From Chitinophagales bacterium (lineage in GTDB: Bacteria > Bacteroidota > Bacteroidia > Chitinophagales > JADIYW01): a stretch of DNA of 64,000 nucleotides. The DNA is taken from positions 1 through 64,000 of the forward strand of contig JAMLHI010000004.1 of NCBI GenBank assembly GCA_023957235.1. Reading direction: 5' to 3'. A model generated the notes under the pieces. The model did no database searches, was not told the origin of the DNA, and saw only the letters and a program-made list of their open reading frames with translations. Each line of letters begins with the position of its first letter. The stretch's first letter is position 1. Made by a program: the position numbers and the translations under genes. Of the stretch, positions 50,421 through 63,239 are shown one piece after another.

Positions 50421-51062
50421 ATGAAGTGTGTTTCTTTATTTTCAAAAGGTGTTTTATTAGTATTATTTACAATATTATTAAGCAATAGATTGTCGGCAAG
50501 AGTTTATTCTACTTGTCCTTATCCTCAACATGAGTGGGGAGTTGGATATGGATTTTATCCGACTGAGCAACTGGCAATTACTTTTTTGGAAGAAGTGAGC
50601 TTTGGAGTATTGAAACCATTGACCAATATGGATTTTCAATCTTCACAATTTGTTGGTCCTATTTCTGTCAATTATAAACATTTTTTTAAAGAAAGACTAG
50701 CTGTAGGAGTTAGTGCTTTATATTCCAATGCAAAAGTTAAGTTTGTTGGTGGCAATGAAGTCTTGACCACTAGCCATTTAAATACAATCAGTGTCTTACC
50801 TAGATTTGATTTTTATTATCTTAGAAATCCCAAGTTTGCCATGTATGGTTCGTTAGCAGCTGGAGCTTTTGTTATGGTAGCTAATGGTAAAGAATTGCCT
50901 TTGGAAGATAAAGCCAATGTGTCATTTGCTTTTCAAGTAACTCCATTAGCTTTTAGAATAGGAAGAGATTTTGGTCTTGTTGTGGAATTGGGTATTGGTT
51001 CACATGGTTTGGCTGAAGTAGGATTTACTTACCGACCATTTCATAGACCTTGGATGCATTAA
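50421..51062 (+). CDS. Outer-membrane beta-barrel protein of unknown function
   Basis: A 213-residue exported protein with an N-terminal signal segment (about 1-26, 'SKGVLLVLFTILLSNRLSAR') and repeated alternating-hydrophobic strands ('FVGPISVNYKHFFKERLAVGVSALY', split here by a conserved glycine-aromatic pattern), suggesting an eight-strand barrel. It ends with 'GFTYRPFHRPWMH', close to the terminal strand of OmpA-like barrels. I cannot name a family. It stands alone, with its own promoter and a shared terminator with gyrB, so there is no operon hint to its role. Confidence 0.7.
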   Translation: MKCVSLFSKGVLLVLFTILLSNRLSARVYSTCPYPQHEWGVGYGFYPTEQLAITFLEEVSFGVLKPLTNMDFQSSQFVGPISVNYKHFFKERLAVGVSALYSNAKVKFVGGNEVLTTSHLNTISVLPRFDFYYLRNPKFAMYGSLAAGAFVMVANGKELPLEDKANVSFAFQVTPLAFRIGRDFGLVVELGIGSHGLAEVGFTYRPFHRPWMH

Positions 51063-51082
51063 AAATTGATTAAAATATAAAT

Positions 51083-51113
51083 AAAAATGGGCAACGCTAT
51101 GTTGCCCATTTTT
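51083..51113. terminator. Bidirectional terminator between the barrel gene and gyrB
   Basis: A perfect 13-base stem (AAAAATGGGCAAC with GTTGCCCATTTTT) around a five-base loop, with A-run and T-run on either side, so it can end both convergent transcripts. Confidence 0.93.
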
Positions 51114-51124
51114 ATATTTATGAA

Positions 51125-53470
<2,346 letters not shown>

Positions 53471-56320
53471 ATGAGTGTTAATTTTGCTTCTAGACATATA
53501 GGTCCTTCATTTGAAGAAACTCAATTGATGTTGAAGTCAATCGGCGTTAGTCATTTAGATGAATTGATTGATAAAGCTGTTCCTAATAATATTCGATTGA
53601 AGAATTCTTTAGGTATCGGTACTGAGATAAGTGAGTATGAATATCTGAGCACTCTGCGTCAAACTGCTAGAGAAAATCAGGTGTTTAGAAGTTATATCGG
53701 TTTGGGTTATAACGGTACAATTTTACCTGGAGTCATTCAAAGAAATATTTTTGAAAATCCGGGATGGTACACACAGTACACTCCTTATCAAGCAGAAATT
53801 TCTCAAGGAAGACTTGAGGCTTTGTTAAATTATCAAACAATGGTAGCAGATTTAACAGGACTACCCATTGCCAATGCTTCTTTGCTGGATGAAGCCACTT
53901 CTGCTGCTGAAGCGATGTATATGCTTTATGAAGTGAAGAATAAAAAGAGAAAATCTGATAAATCCACAAAAATATTTATAGGCAATACCGTTTTTCCTTC
54001 TACTATTGATGTTGTTAAGGGGAGAGCGATTCCTTTTGGAGTAGAAGTTGTTGTAGGAGATGTGAAAGATTTTGTTCCTTCAGATGATTATTTCGCTGCT
54101 CTCTTTCAATATCCTGATGTGAATGGAGAAATTCTGAATTTCGATAGCATCATTGCTTCTTGCAAAGCAAGTGAGGTTTATGTTATCATGGCGGCAGATA
54201 TTATGAGCCTTGCATTGATTAAAAGTCCTGGTCAACTTGGAGCTGATGTTGCTGTAGGTTCTACACAGAGATTTGGTGTTCCTATGGGTTTCGGTGGGCC
54301 ACATGCTGCTTATTTTGCTTGTAAAGAAGAATATACGAGACAGATTCCTGGACGTATCATTGGAGTCTCAGTGGATAAGCATGGCAATCATGCGTTGAGA
54401 ATGGCATTGCAGACTCGCGAACAACATATTAAAAGGGAGAAGGCATCTTCTAATATTTGTACTGCACAAGCTCTGTTAGCTATTATGTCTAGTATGTATG
54501 CAGTGTATCATGGCTCTTCTGGAATTATTAATATTGCTACAAATATCCATTTGAAAACCGCTGCTTTGTCAAATGCGCTTAAGGATTTGGGCTTTGAAAA
54601 TAAGAACAAATCTTTTTTTGATACGATTACAGTGGATGCTGGTCAATTAACTTCAAAAATTGAAGAATTAGCTCTTGGAAAAGGGATTAATTTTAGATAT
54701 CATGACAATGATATTTCAATAGCATTTGATGAAACGGTATTAGACACAGATGTATATGATGTAATTGAAATTTTTGCTAAAGCTAAAGGTAAAGCAGTTC
54801 CCGCTCAAGAGAAACCTAAAGTGGAAATAGAGATTGAACTGAGAAGAAATGAATCTGTTTTAGAACATCCAGTATTTAATACTTATCATTCTGAAACTGA
54901 AATGTTGAGATATATCAAACGTTTGGAATCCAAAGATTTATCATTGACTTATGGAATGATTCCTTTAGGCTCTTGTACGATGAAGTTGAATGCTACAACA
55001 GAATTAGTCCCTTTGAGTTGGCCTGAATTTTCTTCTATACATCCTTATGTTCCAGTCAATCAAGTAGAAGGTTATTTGAAAATGATTGAAGAGTTGGAAG
55101 ATGCACTTTCAAAAGCCACTGGATTTGCAGCTACTTCTCTACAGCCAAATTCTGGAGCACAAGGTGAGTATGCTGGCCTTATGGTTATCCGTGCTTATCA
55201 TCAAGCTAGAGGTGACCATCATAGAAATGTTGCTTTGATTCCTTCATCAGCTCACGGCACCAATCCTGCTTCTGCATCTATGGCTGGAATGAAGATTGTG
55301 ATTGTTAAATGTGATGATGCAGGAAATATTGATGTTGAGGATTTAAAAAATAAAGCAGAACAATACAAATCAGAATTATCTTGTCTGATGGTGACTTATC
55401 CATCTACTCATGGTGTTTTTGAAGATACTATTATAGATATTTGTCAGATTATCCATGAAAACGGTGGGAAAGTGTATATGGATGGTGCAAATATGAATGC
55501 ACAAGTAGGATTAACTTCTCCTGCTAATATTGGTGCGGACGTATGTCATTTGAATTTGCATAAAACATTTGCTATTCCTCATGGAGGAGGAGGACCAGGG
55601 ATGGGGCCTATTTGTGTAGTGGAAGATTTAGCTCCATATTTGCCAGGTAATCCTATTGTGAAAACAGGTGGTGAGCAGGCTATTCATGCAATTTCTGCTG
55701 CTCCTTATGGCAGTGCGAGTATCTTGTTGATTTCTTATGCCTATATCAAAATGTTGGGAGATGAAGGATTGACAAATGCTACTAAATATGCTATTCTCAA
55801 TGCAAATTATTTAAAGTCTAAACTGAAAGATAGTTATCCTATTTTATATACTGGCCCTAATGGATATGTTGCACATGAGTTTATAATGGATATTCGTCCA
55901 TTTAAAAAAGATGCAGGAATTGAAGCAACAGATATAGCAAAACGATTAATGGACTATGGTTTTCATGCTCCTACATTATCTTTTCCAGTCCCTAATACTT
56001 TAATGGTCGAACCGACAGAAAGTGAAAGCAAAGTTGAATTGGATAGATTTGTAGATGCGATGGTACAAATCCGTCAAGAGATTCAAAATATCATTGATGG
56101 AAAGACAAGTAAAGACGATAACCCCCTTGTCAATGCTCCTCATACTGCGGCAGAAGCTATTTCAAGCGAATGGAGTCATTGCTATACTAGAGAAGAAGCA
56201 ATATATCCTGTAAAAAATTTAATCACTAATAAATTTTGGCCATCTGTAGCAAGGGTTGATAATACATTGGGCGACAGGAACTTAATATGTACTTGCCCAC
56301 CAATTGAATCATATCAGTAA
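53471..56320 (+). CDS. gcvP: Glycine dehydrogenase (decarboxylating), P-protein of the glycine cleavage system
   Basis: A 949-residue PLP enzyme that decarboxylates glycine and passes the aminomethyl group to the lipoyl H-protein. The two halves of the fused P-protein are present; the PLP-binding lysine is Lys698 in '[20 protein letters not shown]'. The N-terminal 'RHIGPSFEE' and the C-terminal 'ALYPVKNL'-like '[15 protein letters not shown]' ends are typical. It is a single long gene, not split into gcvPA/gcvPB. Genes for the T-, H- and L-proteins are not nearby. A weak terminator follows. Confidence 0.96.
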   Translation: MSVNFASRHIGPSFEETQLMLKSIGVSHLDELIDKAVPNNIRLKNSLGIGTEISEYEYLSTLRQTARENQVFRSYIGLGYNGTILPGVIQRNIFENPGWYTQYTPYQAEISQGRLEALLNYQTMVADLTGLPIANASLLDEATSAAEAMYMLYEVKNKKRKSDKSTKIFIGNTVFPSTIDVVKGRAIPFGVEVVVGDVKDFVPSDDYFAALFQYPDVNGEILNFDSIIASCKASEVYVIMAADIMSLALIKSPGQLGADVAVGSTQRFGVPMGFGGPHAAYFACKEEYTRQIPGRIIGVSVDKHGNHALRMALQTREQHIKREKASSNICTAQALLAIMSSMYAVYHGSSGIINIATNIHLKTAALSNALKDLGFENKNKSFFDTITVDAGQLTSKIEELALGKGINFRYHDNDISIAFDETVLDTDVYDVIEIFAKAKGKAVPAQEKPKVEIEIELRRNESVLEHPVFNTYHSETEMLRYIKRLESKDLSLTYGMIPLGSCTMKLNATTELVPLSWPEFSSIHPYVPVNQVEGYLKMIEELEDALSKATGFAATSLQPNSGAQGEYAGLMVIRAYHQARGDHHRNVALIPSSAHGTNPASASMAGMKIVIVKCDDAGNIDVEDLKNKAEQYKSELSCLMVTYPSTHGVFEDTIIDICQIIHENGGKVYMDGANMNAQVGLTSPANIGADVCHLNLHKTFAIPHGGGGPGMGPICVVEDLAPYLPGNPIVKTGGEQAIHAISAAPYGSASILLISYAYIKMLGDEGLTNATKYAILNANYLKSKLKDSYPILYTGPNGYVAHEFIMDIRPFKKDAGIEATDIAKRLMDYGFHAPTLSFPVPNTLMVEPTESESKVELDRFVDAMVQIRQEIQNIIDGKTSKDDNPLVNAPHTAAEAISSEWSHCYTREEAIYPVKNLITNKFWPSVARVDNTLGDRNLICTCPPIESYQ

Positions 56321-56338
56321 ATCAAAAATTATAAATAG

Positions 56339-56367
56339 AATAGGCTGCCTTCAAGGTGGCCTATTTT
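56339..56367 (+). terminator. Probable terminator after gcvP
   Basis: Seven-base stem AATAGGC / GCCTATT with partly paired inner bases, then only four T residues, so terminator strength is uncertain. Confidence 0.6.
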
Positions 56368-56526
56368 GATTAAATAGGGGTGCTTTTTATTCAATGTCAA
56401 GCTCAATCAATATGCGTTTCTCATCCTTATAAGGTTGAAGCATAAAGTTATGTGCCATTCCAAAACACAGTCCGCAGACAGAAATCAAAATAGAAATTGT
56501 ACCTTTGCACATAAATTTATAGACTA

Positions 56527-57387
56527 ATGTATGAAATTGCAGAAGATGTATTAAATATGGTAGCAGAACCAAATTATGGAGTCAGGAAAGAGTATTTTCG
56601 CCATAAAAACACATTGCTTTTTCACGGAGACATTTTAAATAAAAAACTCTTTGATAAACAATTCATTGACTTAATTGTTACCTCTCCACCATACAATGTA
56701 GGAATTGACTACAATTCAAATGATGATGAATTAAGTTATGAACAATATCTTGATTTTTCTGAACAATGGATGAAGAATTGTTATGATTGGAGTAAAACAC
56801 AAGCAAGGTTTTGCTTAAATATTCCATTAGACAAGAATAAAGGTGGACACAGAGCTGTTGGTGCTGATTTGACAAAAATTGCTCAAAAAGTTGGTTGGAA
56901 ATACAAAACAACTATCATTTGGAATGAAGGTAATATTTCAAGGCGAACTGCTTGGGGTTCATGGAAATCTGCTTCTGCACCAGTTGTAATTGCACCAGTT
57001 GAACTCATTGTAGTTCTCTATAAAGATGAGTGGAAAAAAACAAATGGGAGCAAAATTTCTGATGTAACAGGGAATGAATTTAAAGATTGGACACAAGGAG
57101 TTTGGATTTTTAATGGTGAAAGTAAAAAACGTATTGGACACCCCGCACCTTTTCCAAAAGAATTGCCTTACAGGTGTATAAAATTATTTAGTTATCAAAA
57201 CGATTTAGTATTTGACCCATTTGTTGGTAGTGGAACCACTTTATTAGTCGCTCAAAATCTTGACAGAAAAGCAATAGGAACTGAATTAGATAGTGAGTAT
57301 TGTGAGTTAGCTAAAAACAGAATATTAAAAGAAACTGGAACTTTAAATTTTGAATTAAATGGCAGAGAAAAAAATATCACAACTTAA
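56527..57387 (+). CDS. Type II DNA methyltransferase (N4/N6-aminomethylating, beta-type order)
   Basis: A 286-residue methyltransferase. The catalytic motif 'TSPPYN' (52-57) comes first and the AdoMet-binding 'FDPFVGSGTT' (from 229) last, the beta-class order of the N6_N4_Mtase family. TSPPY occurs in both N4-cytosine and N6-adenine enzymes, so the methylated base is undecided. It partners the HNH nuclease whose gene overlaps its end by 29 bases in another frame. The recognition sequence is unknown. Modification protects host DNA from the nuclease. Confidence 0.92.
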   Translation: MYEIAEDVLNMVAEPNYGVRKEYFRHKNTLLFHGDILNKKLFDKQFIDLIVTSPPYNVGIDYNSNDDELSYEQYLDFSEQWMKNCYDWSKTQARFCLNIPLDKNKGGHRAVGADLTKIAQKVGWKYKTTIIWNEGNISRRTAWGSWKSASAPVVIAPVELIVVLYKDEWKKTNGSKISDVTGNEFKDWTQGVWIFNGESKKRIGHPAPFPKELPYRCIKLFSYQNDLVFDPFVGSGTTLLVAQNLDRKAIGTELDSEYCELAKNRILKETGTLNFELNGREKNITT

Positions 57388-57946
57388 TTTAATTAAAGAG
57401 TTTTTCATAAATAACCCATTGAGAGATATACCACACCCAGAAGTTGTAGATTGGGTTGTAGAAGAGTTCCGTATAAGAACGGGAGAAGTTTTTAGAGACC
57501 CAGATAGAGGTATCCGTTCTCTATCACAAAAAGGATTTCTTATCAAAATTTCAAAAGGTGTTTATCGTTATGACCCTGAATATGTCCACAACAGAGAATT
57601 AGAGGACTTTACACCTACACAAAAGAAAGAAATATTGGAACGAGACAATTATAAATGTGTAATTTGTGGTAAAGGAATGCAAGAGGGTGTAGAGTTGCAT
57701 ATTGACCATATAAAAGCAAAAGATTTTGGTGGAGAGGCAACCATTGAAAACGGACAAACATTATGTGCTCAACATAATTTCTTGAAGAAGAATTTTAAAC
57801 AAACTGAAACAGGAAAGAAAATGTTTATCCGACTTTATGAATTAGCAAAAGTGCAAGAAGACAAAACTTTACAAAAATTTTGTACTGAAATTTTAGAAGT
57901 GTTTGAGAAGAACAATATTAATGGACACATTGAATGGAAGAAATAA
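57359..57946 (+). CDS. HNH restriction endonuclease of a type II system
   Basis: A 195-residue nuclease. The first 85 residues look like a winged-helix DNA-reading domain ('RSLSQKGFLIKISKGVYRY'). The HNH domain follows: 'CVICGK' zinc-knuckle Cys pair, catalytic 'HIDHIKAKDFGG' (Asp116, His117) and 'ENGQTLCAQHNFLKKN'. The gene starts inside the methyltransferase gene, overlapping by 29 bases, which would delay nuclease synthesis until the methylase has been translated. No controller protein is present. Specificity cannot be predicted by eye. Confidence 0.9.
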   Translation: MAEKKISQLNLIKEFFINNPLRDIPHPEVVDWVVEEFRIRTGEVFRDPDRGIRSLSQKGFLIKISKGVYRYDPEYVHNRELEDFTPTQKKEILERDNYKCVICGKGMQEGVELHIDHIKAKDFGGEATIENGQTLCAQHNFLKKNFKQTETGKKMFIRLYELAKVQEDKTLQKFCTEILEVFEKNNINGHIEWKK

Positions 57947-58417
57947 AAACGACACAATACAGTAGCTTGGCAAAATGGCTGATTCTGTGCAAAATTCAAA
58001 ATTTGTGGTTCTATTCAGCAGTAGTGCTAAATTCAACTTTAGTGCTTCTATTTCCCTGCCCTCGCAAAGCTGCCAAACCGTTTATGATTATAACCCCAAA
58101 AGTTGAATTAATCCATAGTTCTAATGGATTTTTGGGGATGATAAAGCCTTTTATGGAACAAATAGGCTCAATTTAGATGGCTTTAATCAATTTCCATAAA
58201 GCAAAATAAGAGCAAGAAAAATTCATTTTGTTAGGTCTTGAATGATTTTTTTAATCTTCAATTGAAGCACTTACTATGGACAGTTGATTAAGAGCACTTG
58301 TCTATTATATATATATATCCATTTTAAACTTTTTTATAAGTGACCATTTTTAGATATTCTATCGCATAATCAAGTGAAATTATTTACCTAAGTATAGAAT
58401 TTACATCAGATAACTTC
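57947..58417. other. Non-coding spacer after the restriction genes with a long inverted repeat
   Basis: About 470 bases. A short open frame (57934-58176) shows no protein-like features. AATTCAACTTT at 58030-58040 and AAAGTTGAATT at 58099-58109 form an 11-base inverted repeat enclosing about 58 bases that include a GC-richer patch. The rest is AT-rich. Confidence 0.5.
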
Positions 58418-58425
58418 TACCTTTG
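58418..58425 (+). promoter_or_regulatory. Predicted -7 box of the large adhesin-like gene
   Basis: TACCTTTG matches TAnnTTTG. It lies 18 bases before the ATG at 58443 and upstream of the TTG at 58428, so it favours the ATG start. Confidence 0.55.
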
Positions 58426-58442
58426 CTTTGATTTTTATTAAG

Positions 58443-61223
58443 ATGAAGAAATTAATATATTTTATTGCTGTTTCACTGGCAGCTATGGCAAATAATAATC
58501 TTGTAGCTCAATGTCCTACATTATATGATTTGAAAGTAAATGGAACCGAAAATACTTCTGTTTGCGTTCCGGGTAAAGTAGAATTGAGTGTTCATGGAAT
58601 ACAGATGCCTTCTGGTGGGAAGATTGATTGGTATTATAGCGAAGACAAAAATTTTGATCCTAGGATTGAAGGTGAAAAGATTGGGACTACAACATTGCCG
58701 ACATACAATCAGCAAAGCTGTCCTCAAGTATGCCCCGATTTATTGATGATGATGATCAATAGCTGTGATAAAGATGGCTTGGGTGTTGGTGAAGAGCATG
58801 ATAATGAATTTTTTATTTTTAAATCAGGTAGTGGTTTTTTTGCTTCAGATATTCAATTTAAAATTAATGAGGGAACTAATGATGCTGGTAATAATAATCA
58901 TTCTATCAATATCGGCTCTAATCCTTGCTCTATACAGAAACCTTCAGCTGCTTTGATGACTAGACTGCGAACTGGTGCTTGTAGTACTTTGAATCTTTTT
59001 CCAGCAGGTCCTGGTGATTTTATCCCTGCAGATGCTCTAGTGATATTCTATATGAGTGCCAATGTGGCGATGGATTATGATTTGACCACCTTGTGTGGCT
59101 CTGGCCATAATGTATATGTTATGCAAAACTCCTGTCAACGTTCAATGGGAGCATTCACTAATTCTAAAACAACTTCTGATAGCTATAGAAATAATTTTTT
59201 AAGTTTGAAAAATTGCACAAAGTGTACAGACTCATTGAATTATAATAGAAATGGAATGAGAGATTTAGAAGGAGAATATGCTGTAGATAATGAATTTAAT
59301 TTTGCAACAGTTGCTAATGGTTCTATTATATTAAACGATTCAATATACCCTTGTCAGACTCCTGATCTTTCTAACTATTTGAAACCTATTGAGCCTTATA
59401 AGATTGATTTTGAAATTAAAGAAGGTTCTCCTTTATGTGGGAAAACGGTGTATTTTAAAGCTTATGTAACTCCTTCTGATGAAAAAACATGTAATGATGT
59501 AGTGGCTGAAGGAGCTTCTCTAAATATTATGTGTGGCGGAGGTTCAGTTAAAATTGAAAGCTATCCACAAGCAGTATGTTCTGGCAATCCTATCGAAATT
59601 ATTTTAGCCAATGCAGGGGATTATTCATGGGTAGTTGAAGCGCCAAGTAGCGTGTCAGGACTTTCAAATGGTAATGGGACTGGTATAAAATCTATTCAAC
59701 AAACACCTATTTTGAATGGTAATGCCTCAGCTACTGTCAAATATACAATTTCTTCTTTGAGTCAAGAGTGTCCTACTCAGCCAATTACTATTGAAATTGT
59801 TGTTGGTGCAGAAGTGAATGCTTCTATTTTAGGAGAAACTCAATTATGTTCAGGTGGCACTACTACACTTTCAGTTCAGGCTCAAAATGGCAATTCGGTG
59901 CTTTGGAGTACTGGTGAACAATCTCATTCTATTGTGGTCAATAAATCTGGCGTTTATTCAGTGGTGGTGGGTAACGGAACTTGTTCAGACAGCTCTCAGG
60001 TGGAAGTTGTAATAGGTGATGAATTAAAACCTACTATCTCAGGCAAAACTTCTATCTGTGAAGGTGAGAGTACAATATTGAATGTAGTTGAAAATTTTGA
60101 TTCATATTCTTGGTCAGATGGAACAAAGGGACCATCTATTACAGTTAACAAAGCCGGAACTTATTCGGTAACGGTTACAAAAGGTTCATGTGAAGGTATA
60201 GCTACTGTTCAAGTTTCCTTAGGTGCTGAACTTGAGGTAAATGAATCAACTACGCCAGTGTCTTGTGTTGGAAATGATGGAACTGCTACTATTGAAGTGG
60301 TAGGAGTGGATACCTATTCTATTTTATGGTCTTCAGGGGAAACGACTAATTCGATTACAAATAAAACTTCTGGTGAATATTCTTACACAATTACCGTAGG
60401 TGCATGTAGCCAATCAGGCATAATAAATATACCTACTGATAGCAATGTTCTTCAAGCAGAGATTGAGGTTGAACCGATTCGCTGTGACCAACAAAATGGA
60501 GGAAGTGTTTCTGTTTATAATATTAAAAATGGAGTTCAGCCTATAAAAATATTTTTTAATGGCGTTGAATCAACTGAAACGACATGGACAAACTTATCTT
60601 TAGGAGAATATGTGATTTCTCTTAATGATGCAAATGGTTGTGTTTTTACCCAATCAGTTACTGTTGACAATGCTCCTCAAGTATCTGTATCTCTACCTCA
60701 AGATGTGATCATTCATCAAGGTGATGAAGTGAAAATACAATCGACAATTGTGGGAATAGATTTGCATCCAGAACAAACTATATATACATGGACTCCTACA
60801 GAAGGCTTGTCATGTATAGACTGTCCTCATCCAACTGCACGTCCTCAACAAACTACAATATATGTCCTTACTGTTGAGAATGCCTATGGTTGTAGCGCTA
60901 GCGATACAATGAAGATAGAAGTATTGCCAGTGATGAATGCATTTCTTCCTAGTGCCTTTTCTCCAAATGGAGATGGAAAAAATGATATCCTATATATCCT
61001 TACAAATGTGGATGCTCAGGTGAAAATTTTTGAAATTTATAATAGATGGGGACAATCTGTTTATAAAGTAGAGAATGTGCCTACAAATACCAATTCAGTG
61101 GGCTGGGATGGTACTTATAAAGGTAAAAAAGCTCCTTTAGATAATTATTCATATTATTATGAAGTGATTTTACCTGATAATAGTTCTATCAAAAACAAAG
61201 GCACCGTTTTAATAATTAGATAG
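58443..61223 (+). CDS. Large secreted adhesin-like protein with T9SS type B (gliding-associated) C-terminal domain
   Basis: A 926-residue surface protein. Signal peptide 'MKKLIYFIAVSLAAMANNN' is followed by a Cys-rich N-terminal domain (about 25-370) and then several Ig/PKD-like repeats, each with a pattern such as 'SICEGESTILNV', 'SWSDGT' and 'AGTYSVTVT', at about 440-780. The last 90 residues ('SAFSPNGDGKND' onward, ending 'KGTVLIIR') form the gliding-motility-associated type B sorting domain. It should be exported by the type IX system and act in adhesion or as a surface scaffold. The ATG at 58443 is chosen over the TTG at 58428 from signal peptide and promoter. Confidence 0.9.
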   Translation: MKKLIYFIAVSLAAMANNNLVAQCPTLYDLKVNGTENTSVCVPGKVELSVHGIQMPSGGKIDWYYSEDKNFDPRIEGEKIGTTTLPTYNQQSCPQVCPDLLMMMINSCDKDGLGVGEEHDNEFFIFKSGSGFFASDIQFKINEGTNDAGNNNHSINIGSNPCSIQKPSAALMTRLRTGACSTLNLFPAGPGDFIPADALVIFYMSANVAMDYDLTTLCGSGHNVYVMQNSCQRSMGAFTNSKTTSDSYRNNFLSLKNCTKCTDSLNYNRNGMRDLEGEYAVDNEFNFATVANGSIILNDSIYPCQTPDLSNYLKPIEPYKIDFEIKEGSPLCGKTVYFKAYVTPSDEKTCNDVVAEGASLNIMCGGGSVKIESYPQAVCSGNPIEIILANAGDYSWVVEAPSSVSGLSNGNGTGIKSIQQTPILNGNASATVKYTISSLSQECPTQPITIEIVVGAEVNASILGETQLCSGGTTTLSVQAQNGNSVLWSTGEQSHSIVVNKSGVYSVVVGNGTCSDSSQVEVVIGDELKPTISGKTSICEGESTILNVVENFDSYSWSDGTKGPSITVNKAGTYSVTVTKGSCEGIATVQVSLGAELEVNESTTPVSCVGNDGTATIEVVGVDTYSILWSSGETTNSITNKTSGEYSYTITVGACSQSGIINIPTDSNVLQAEIEVEPIRCDQQNGGSVSVYNIKNGVQPIKIFFNGVESTETTWTNLSLGEYVISLNDANGCVFTQSVTVDNAPQVSVSLPQDVIIHQGDEVKIQSTIVGIDLHPEQTIYTWTPTEGLSCIDCPHPTARPQQTTIYVLTVENAYGCSASDTMKIEVLPVMNAFLPSAFSPNGDGKNDILYILTNVDAQVKIFEIYNRWGQSVYKVENVPTNTNSVGWDGTYKGKKAPLDNYSYYYEVILPDNSSIKNKGTVLIIR

Positions 61224-61276
61224 CTGTGTATTAAACATTGACTAGCCTTTTGGGTTAATATGATATTAAGTGAGTG

Positions 61277-62257
61277 ATGCGTTTAATATCTTCAAGAAAT
61301 AGTCAATGGATGAAGGCAATATTATTTATTGCAGGTCTATATAGTATTATATGGGGAGTATCTGTTGTTGTCATACCAGGATTTTGGTTTGATTTGGCTG
61401 GATTGGATCATCCAAATTATATGCAACTCTGGCAATTGTTAGGAGTGTATTCTATAGCAATGGGAGTGGGTTATCTAATTGCATTTACTAATCCTATGCG
61501 CCAATGGCCAATTGTGTTAATTGGTTTGATTGTAAAAGTTTTAGCACCAATTGGTTTTTTGATTTATTATCTGAAAGGTCAATTGCCTTTGATAGTATTT
61601 CAAATGAATATTACCAATGATTTGATATGGTGGATTCCTTTTGCATTGATATTGTATAATACATATATGCATGACTATCTATTAGATAATGAAATAATAG
61701 GCTGTACAGAGCATAATATGAAAGATTTGCTTTCATGGCATCATACACAACATGATGAATCACTTTTGGAGTTGTCAAATCAACAACCTATTATGTTGAT
61801 ATTTTTACGACATTTTGGCTGCACATTTTGTAGAGAAACACTTCATGAAGTAGGTGAAAAGAAAGAATTAATAGCTTCTCAAGGGGTTAAAATCGTTTTA
61901 GTACACCAACTTTCTATCCAAGATGCTACGCAGTATTTTGAAAAATTTGGATTGCAGGATATTGATTCTGTAAGTGATCCAGAATTGATTTTATATAAAG
62001 GATTCCATTTGAAAAGAGGTAAGATTACTCAAATATTTGGTTTGAAAGATATTATTACATTGATTCTTAAAGGCAAGTTTTTTAAATGGGGAATAGCTAG
62101 CTTTAAAGATGAGGACCCCTTTCAAATGCCTGGAGTTTTTATTGTCAAAGAAGGTCGGATTATGGCACAGTTTATTCATTCTTCAGTCTCTGATGCTATT
62201 CCATATCATGAGCTGACCAAATGTATTTGTTCGACTAGGACTTTGCCTGAAAACTAG
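61277..62257 (+). CDS. Membrane protein with four helices fused to a peroxiredoxin-like (SelL-type) domain
   Basis: A 326-residue protein. The N-terminal 130 residues hold four membrane helices. The C-terminal part is a thioredoxin-fold domain of the PRXL2/AhpC-like kind with the motif 'FGCTFCRET' (Cys182, Cys185), 'KIVLVHQLS' and 'FQMPGVFIVKEGRIM'. It likely reduces peroxides or protein disulfides beside the membrane. The ATG at 61277 is preferred to the GTG one codon before. Its 3' end overlaps that of cydB by 23 bases on the opposite strand. No redox partner is encoded next to it. Confidence 0.82.
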   Translation: MRLISSRNSQWMKAILFIAGLYSIIWGVSVVVIPGFWFDLAGLDHPNYMQLWQLLGVYSIAMGVGYLIAFTNPMRQWPIVLIGLIVKVLAPIGFLIYYLKGQLPLIVFQMNITNDLIWWIPFALILYNTYMHDYLLDNEIIGCTEHNMKDLLSWHHTQHDESLLELSNQQPIMLIFLRHFGCTFCRETLHEVGEKKELIASQGVKIVLVHQLSIQDATQYFEKFGLQDIDSVSDPELILYKGFHLKRGKITQIFGLKDIITLILKGKFFKWGIASFKDEDPFQMPGVFIVKEGRIMAQFIHSSVSDAIPYHELTKCICSTRTLPEN

Positions 62258-63239
62258 CTATTAAATGCACAACTCCAGGGATTATAAAAATGCTTCCCAA
62301 TAATAAGGCCCATCCTAAATAATAGATTGTCAATGAATTGGCGGCACTACTTAAGAAGCTATGTCCTATTTGATCTTTAAAGGTCACAATTTCTGGGTGA
62401 ATGAATAAGGCAGTGGTAACCAACATCCACATAATGACAGAACTAGCAGCAAATCTTGCTCTCCATTTTTTGCTGGAGAAAATTAATTTCCAATAGAAAA
62501 GTAAACTGATACCTGAACATAAAAAGCTTAGTGTGTTCCAAGAAATGAATTTGATATTTTCAATAAATGGTGTTCCCCATAATTTTGCAATTATCAAAGC
62601 AATTCCTCCCCATATAAACACAGAAATTGAAAATATTAATGATTTTTTTCTGAAATATTTTTTATCTTCTTCAGTTTCGCTTTCTCCTATTAAGAACGTT
62701 GATGCTAAAAATGCAAAAACAACTACACATAATATTCCAGTCGAGATTGAGAAAGGAGATAACCAAGAAAAGATGTATGTGTCAAGAAAATTATTGGAAG
62801 TCACTTGTATTTGATGCCCAACAATTGAACCTGCAATAACTCCTAATAAAAAGGAGGTGATTAGACTTGAAATCATAAAAATGTAATTATAAAATTGTTG
62901 GCTTTTCTCATCTTGATAGGCATCATAATGTCTGAAAATAAATGCCATTCCTCTTGATAAATTCCCTAATAGTAATATCATGATTGGAATATGTAAATAT
63001 GTTGTAATAGATGTATAAATGCTAGGGAATGCTACGAATAATATAACGATAGAAATGATAAGCCACATATGATTGGCTTCCCATATAGGGCCAATTGTAT
63101 TGTATGTAAGAGTGCGAACTTTTTCTTTATTTTTATTTCCAACAAAAATTTCTAGTATTCCAGCACCAAAATCAGCTCCTCCTAATAAAATATATAATAG
63201 TATTGAAATCCAAAAGAATAATATGACTATGCTTAACAT
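62235..63239 (-). CDS. cydB: Cytochrome bd ubiquinol oxidase subunit II
   Basis: A 334-residue membrane protein with eight to nine helices, beginning 'ILFFWISILLYILLGGADFGAG', the standard CydB start. It contains 'GPIWEANHMWLI' and the later 'FLIGESE' region expected of subunit II. It forms the high-affinity quinol oxidase with CydA, for respiration at low oxygen. Its start overlaps the cydA stop by seven bases, so translation is coupled. No CydX-like small gene was noted within the visible part. Confidence 0.95.
   Translation of the reverse strand: MLSIVILFFWISILLYILLGGADFGAGILEIFVGNKNKEKVRTLTYNTIGPIWEANHMWLIISIVILFVAFPSIYTSITTYLHIPIMILLLGNLSRGMAFIFRHYDAYQDEKSQQFYNYIFMISSLITSFLLGVIAGSIVGHQIQVTSNNFLDTYIFSWLSPFSISTGILCVVVFAFLASTFLIGESETEEDKKYFRKKSLIFSISVFIWGGIALIIAKLWGTPFIENIKFISWNTLSFLCSGISLLFYWKLIFSSKKWRARFAASSVIMWMLVTTALFIHPEIVTFKDQIGHSFLSSAANSLTIYYLGWALLLGSIFIIPGVVHLIASFQAKS

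Noticed and set aside
57934-58176. 80-codon frame after the HNH nuclease gene
   Set aside because: It overlaps the nuclease stop region, lacks a ribosome-binding site and shows no recognisable motif; treated as spacer.
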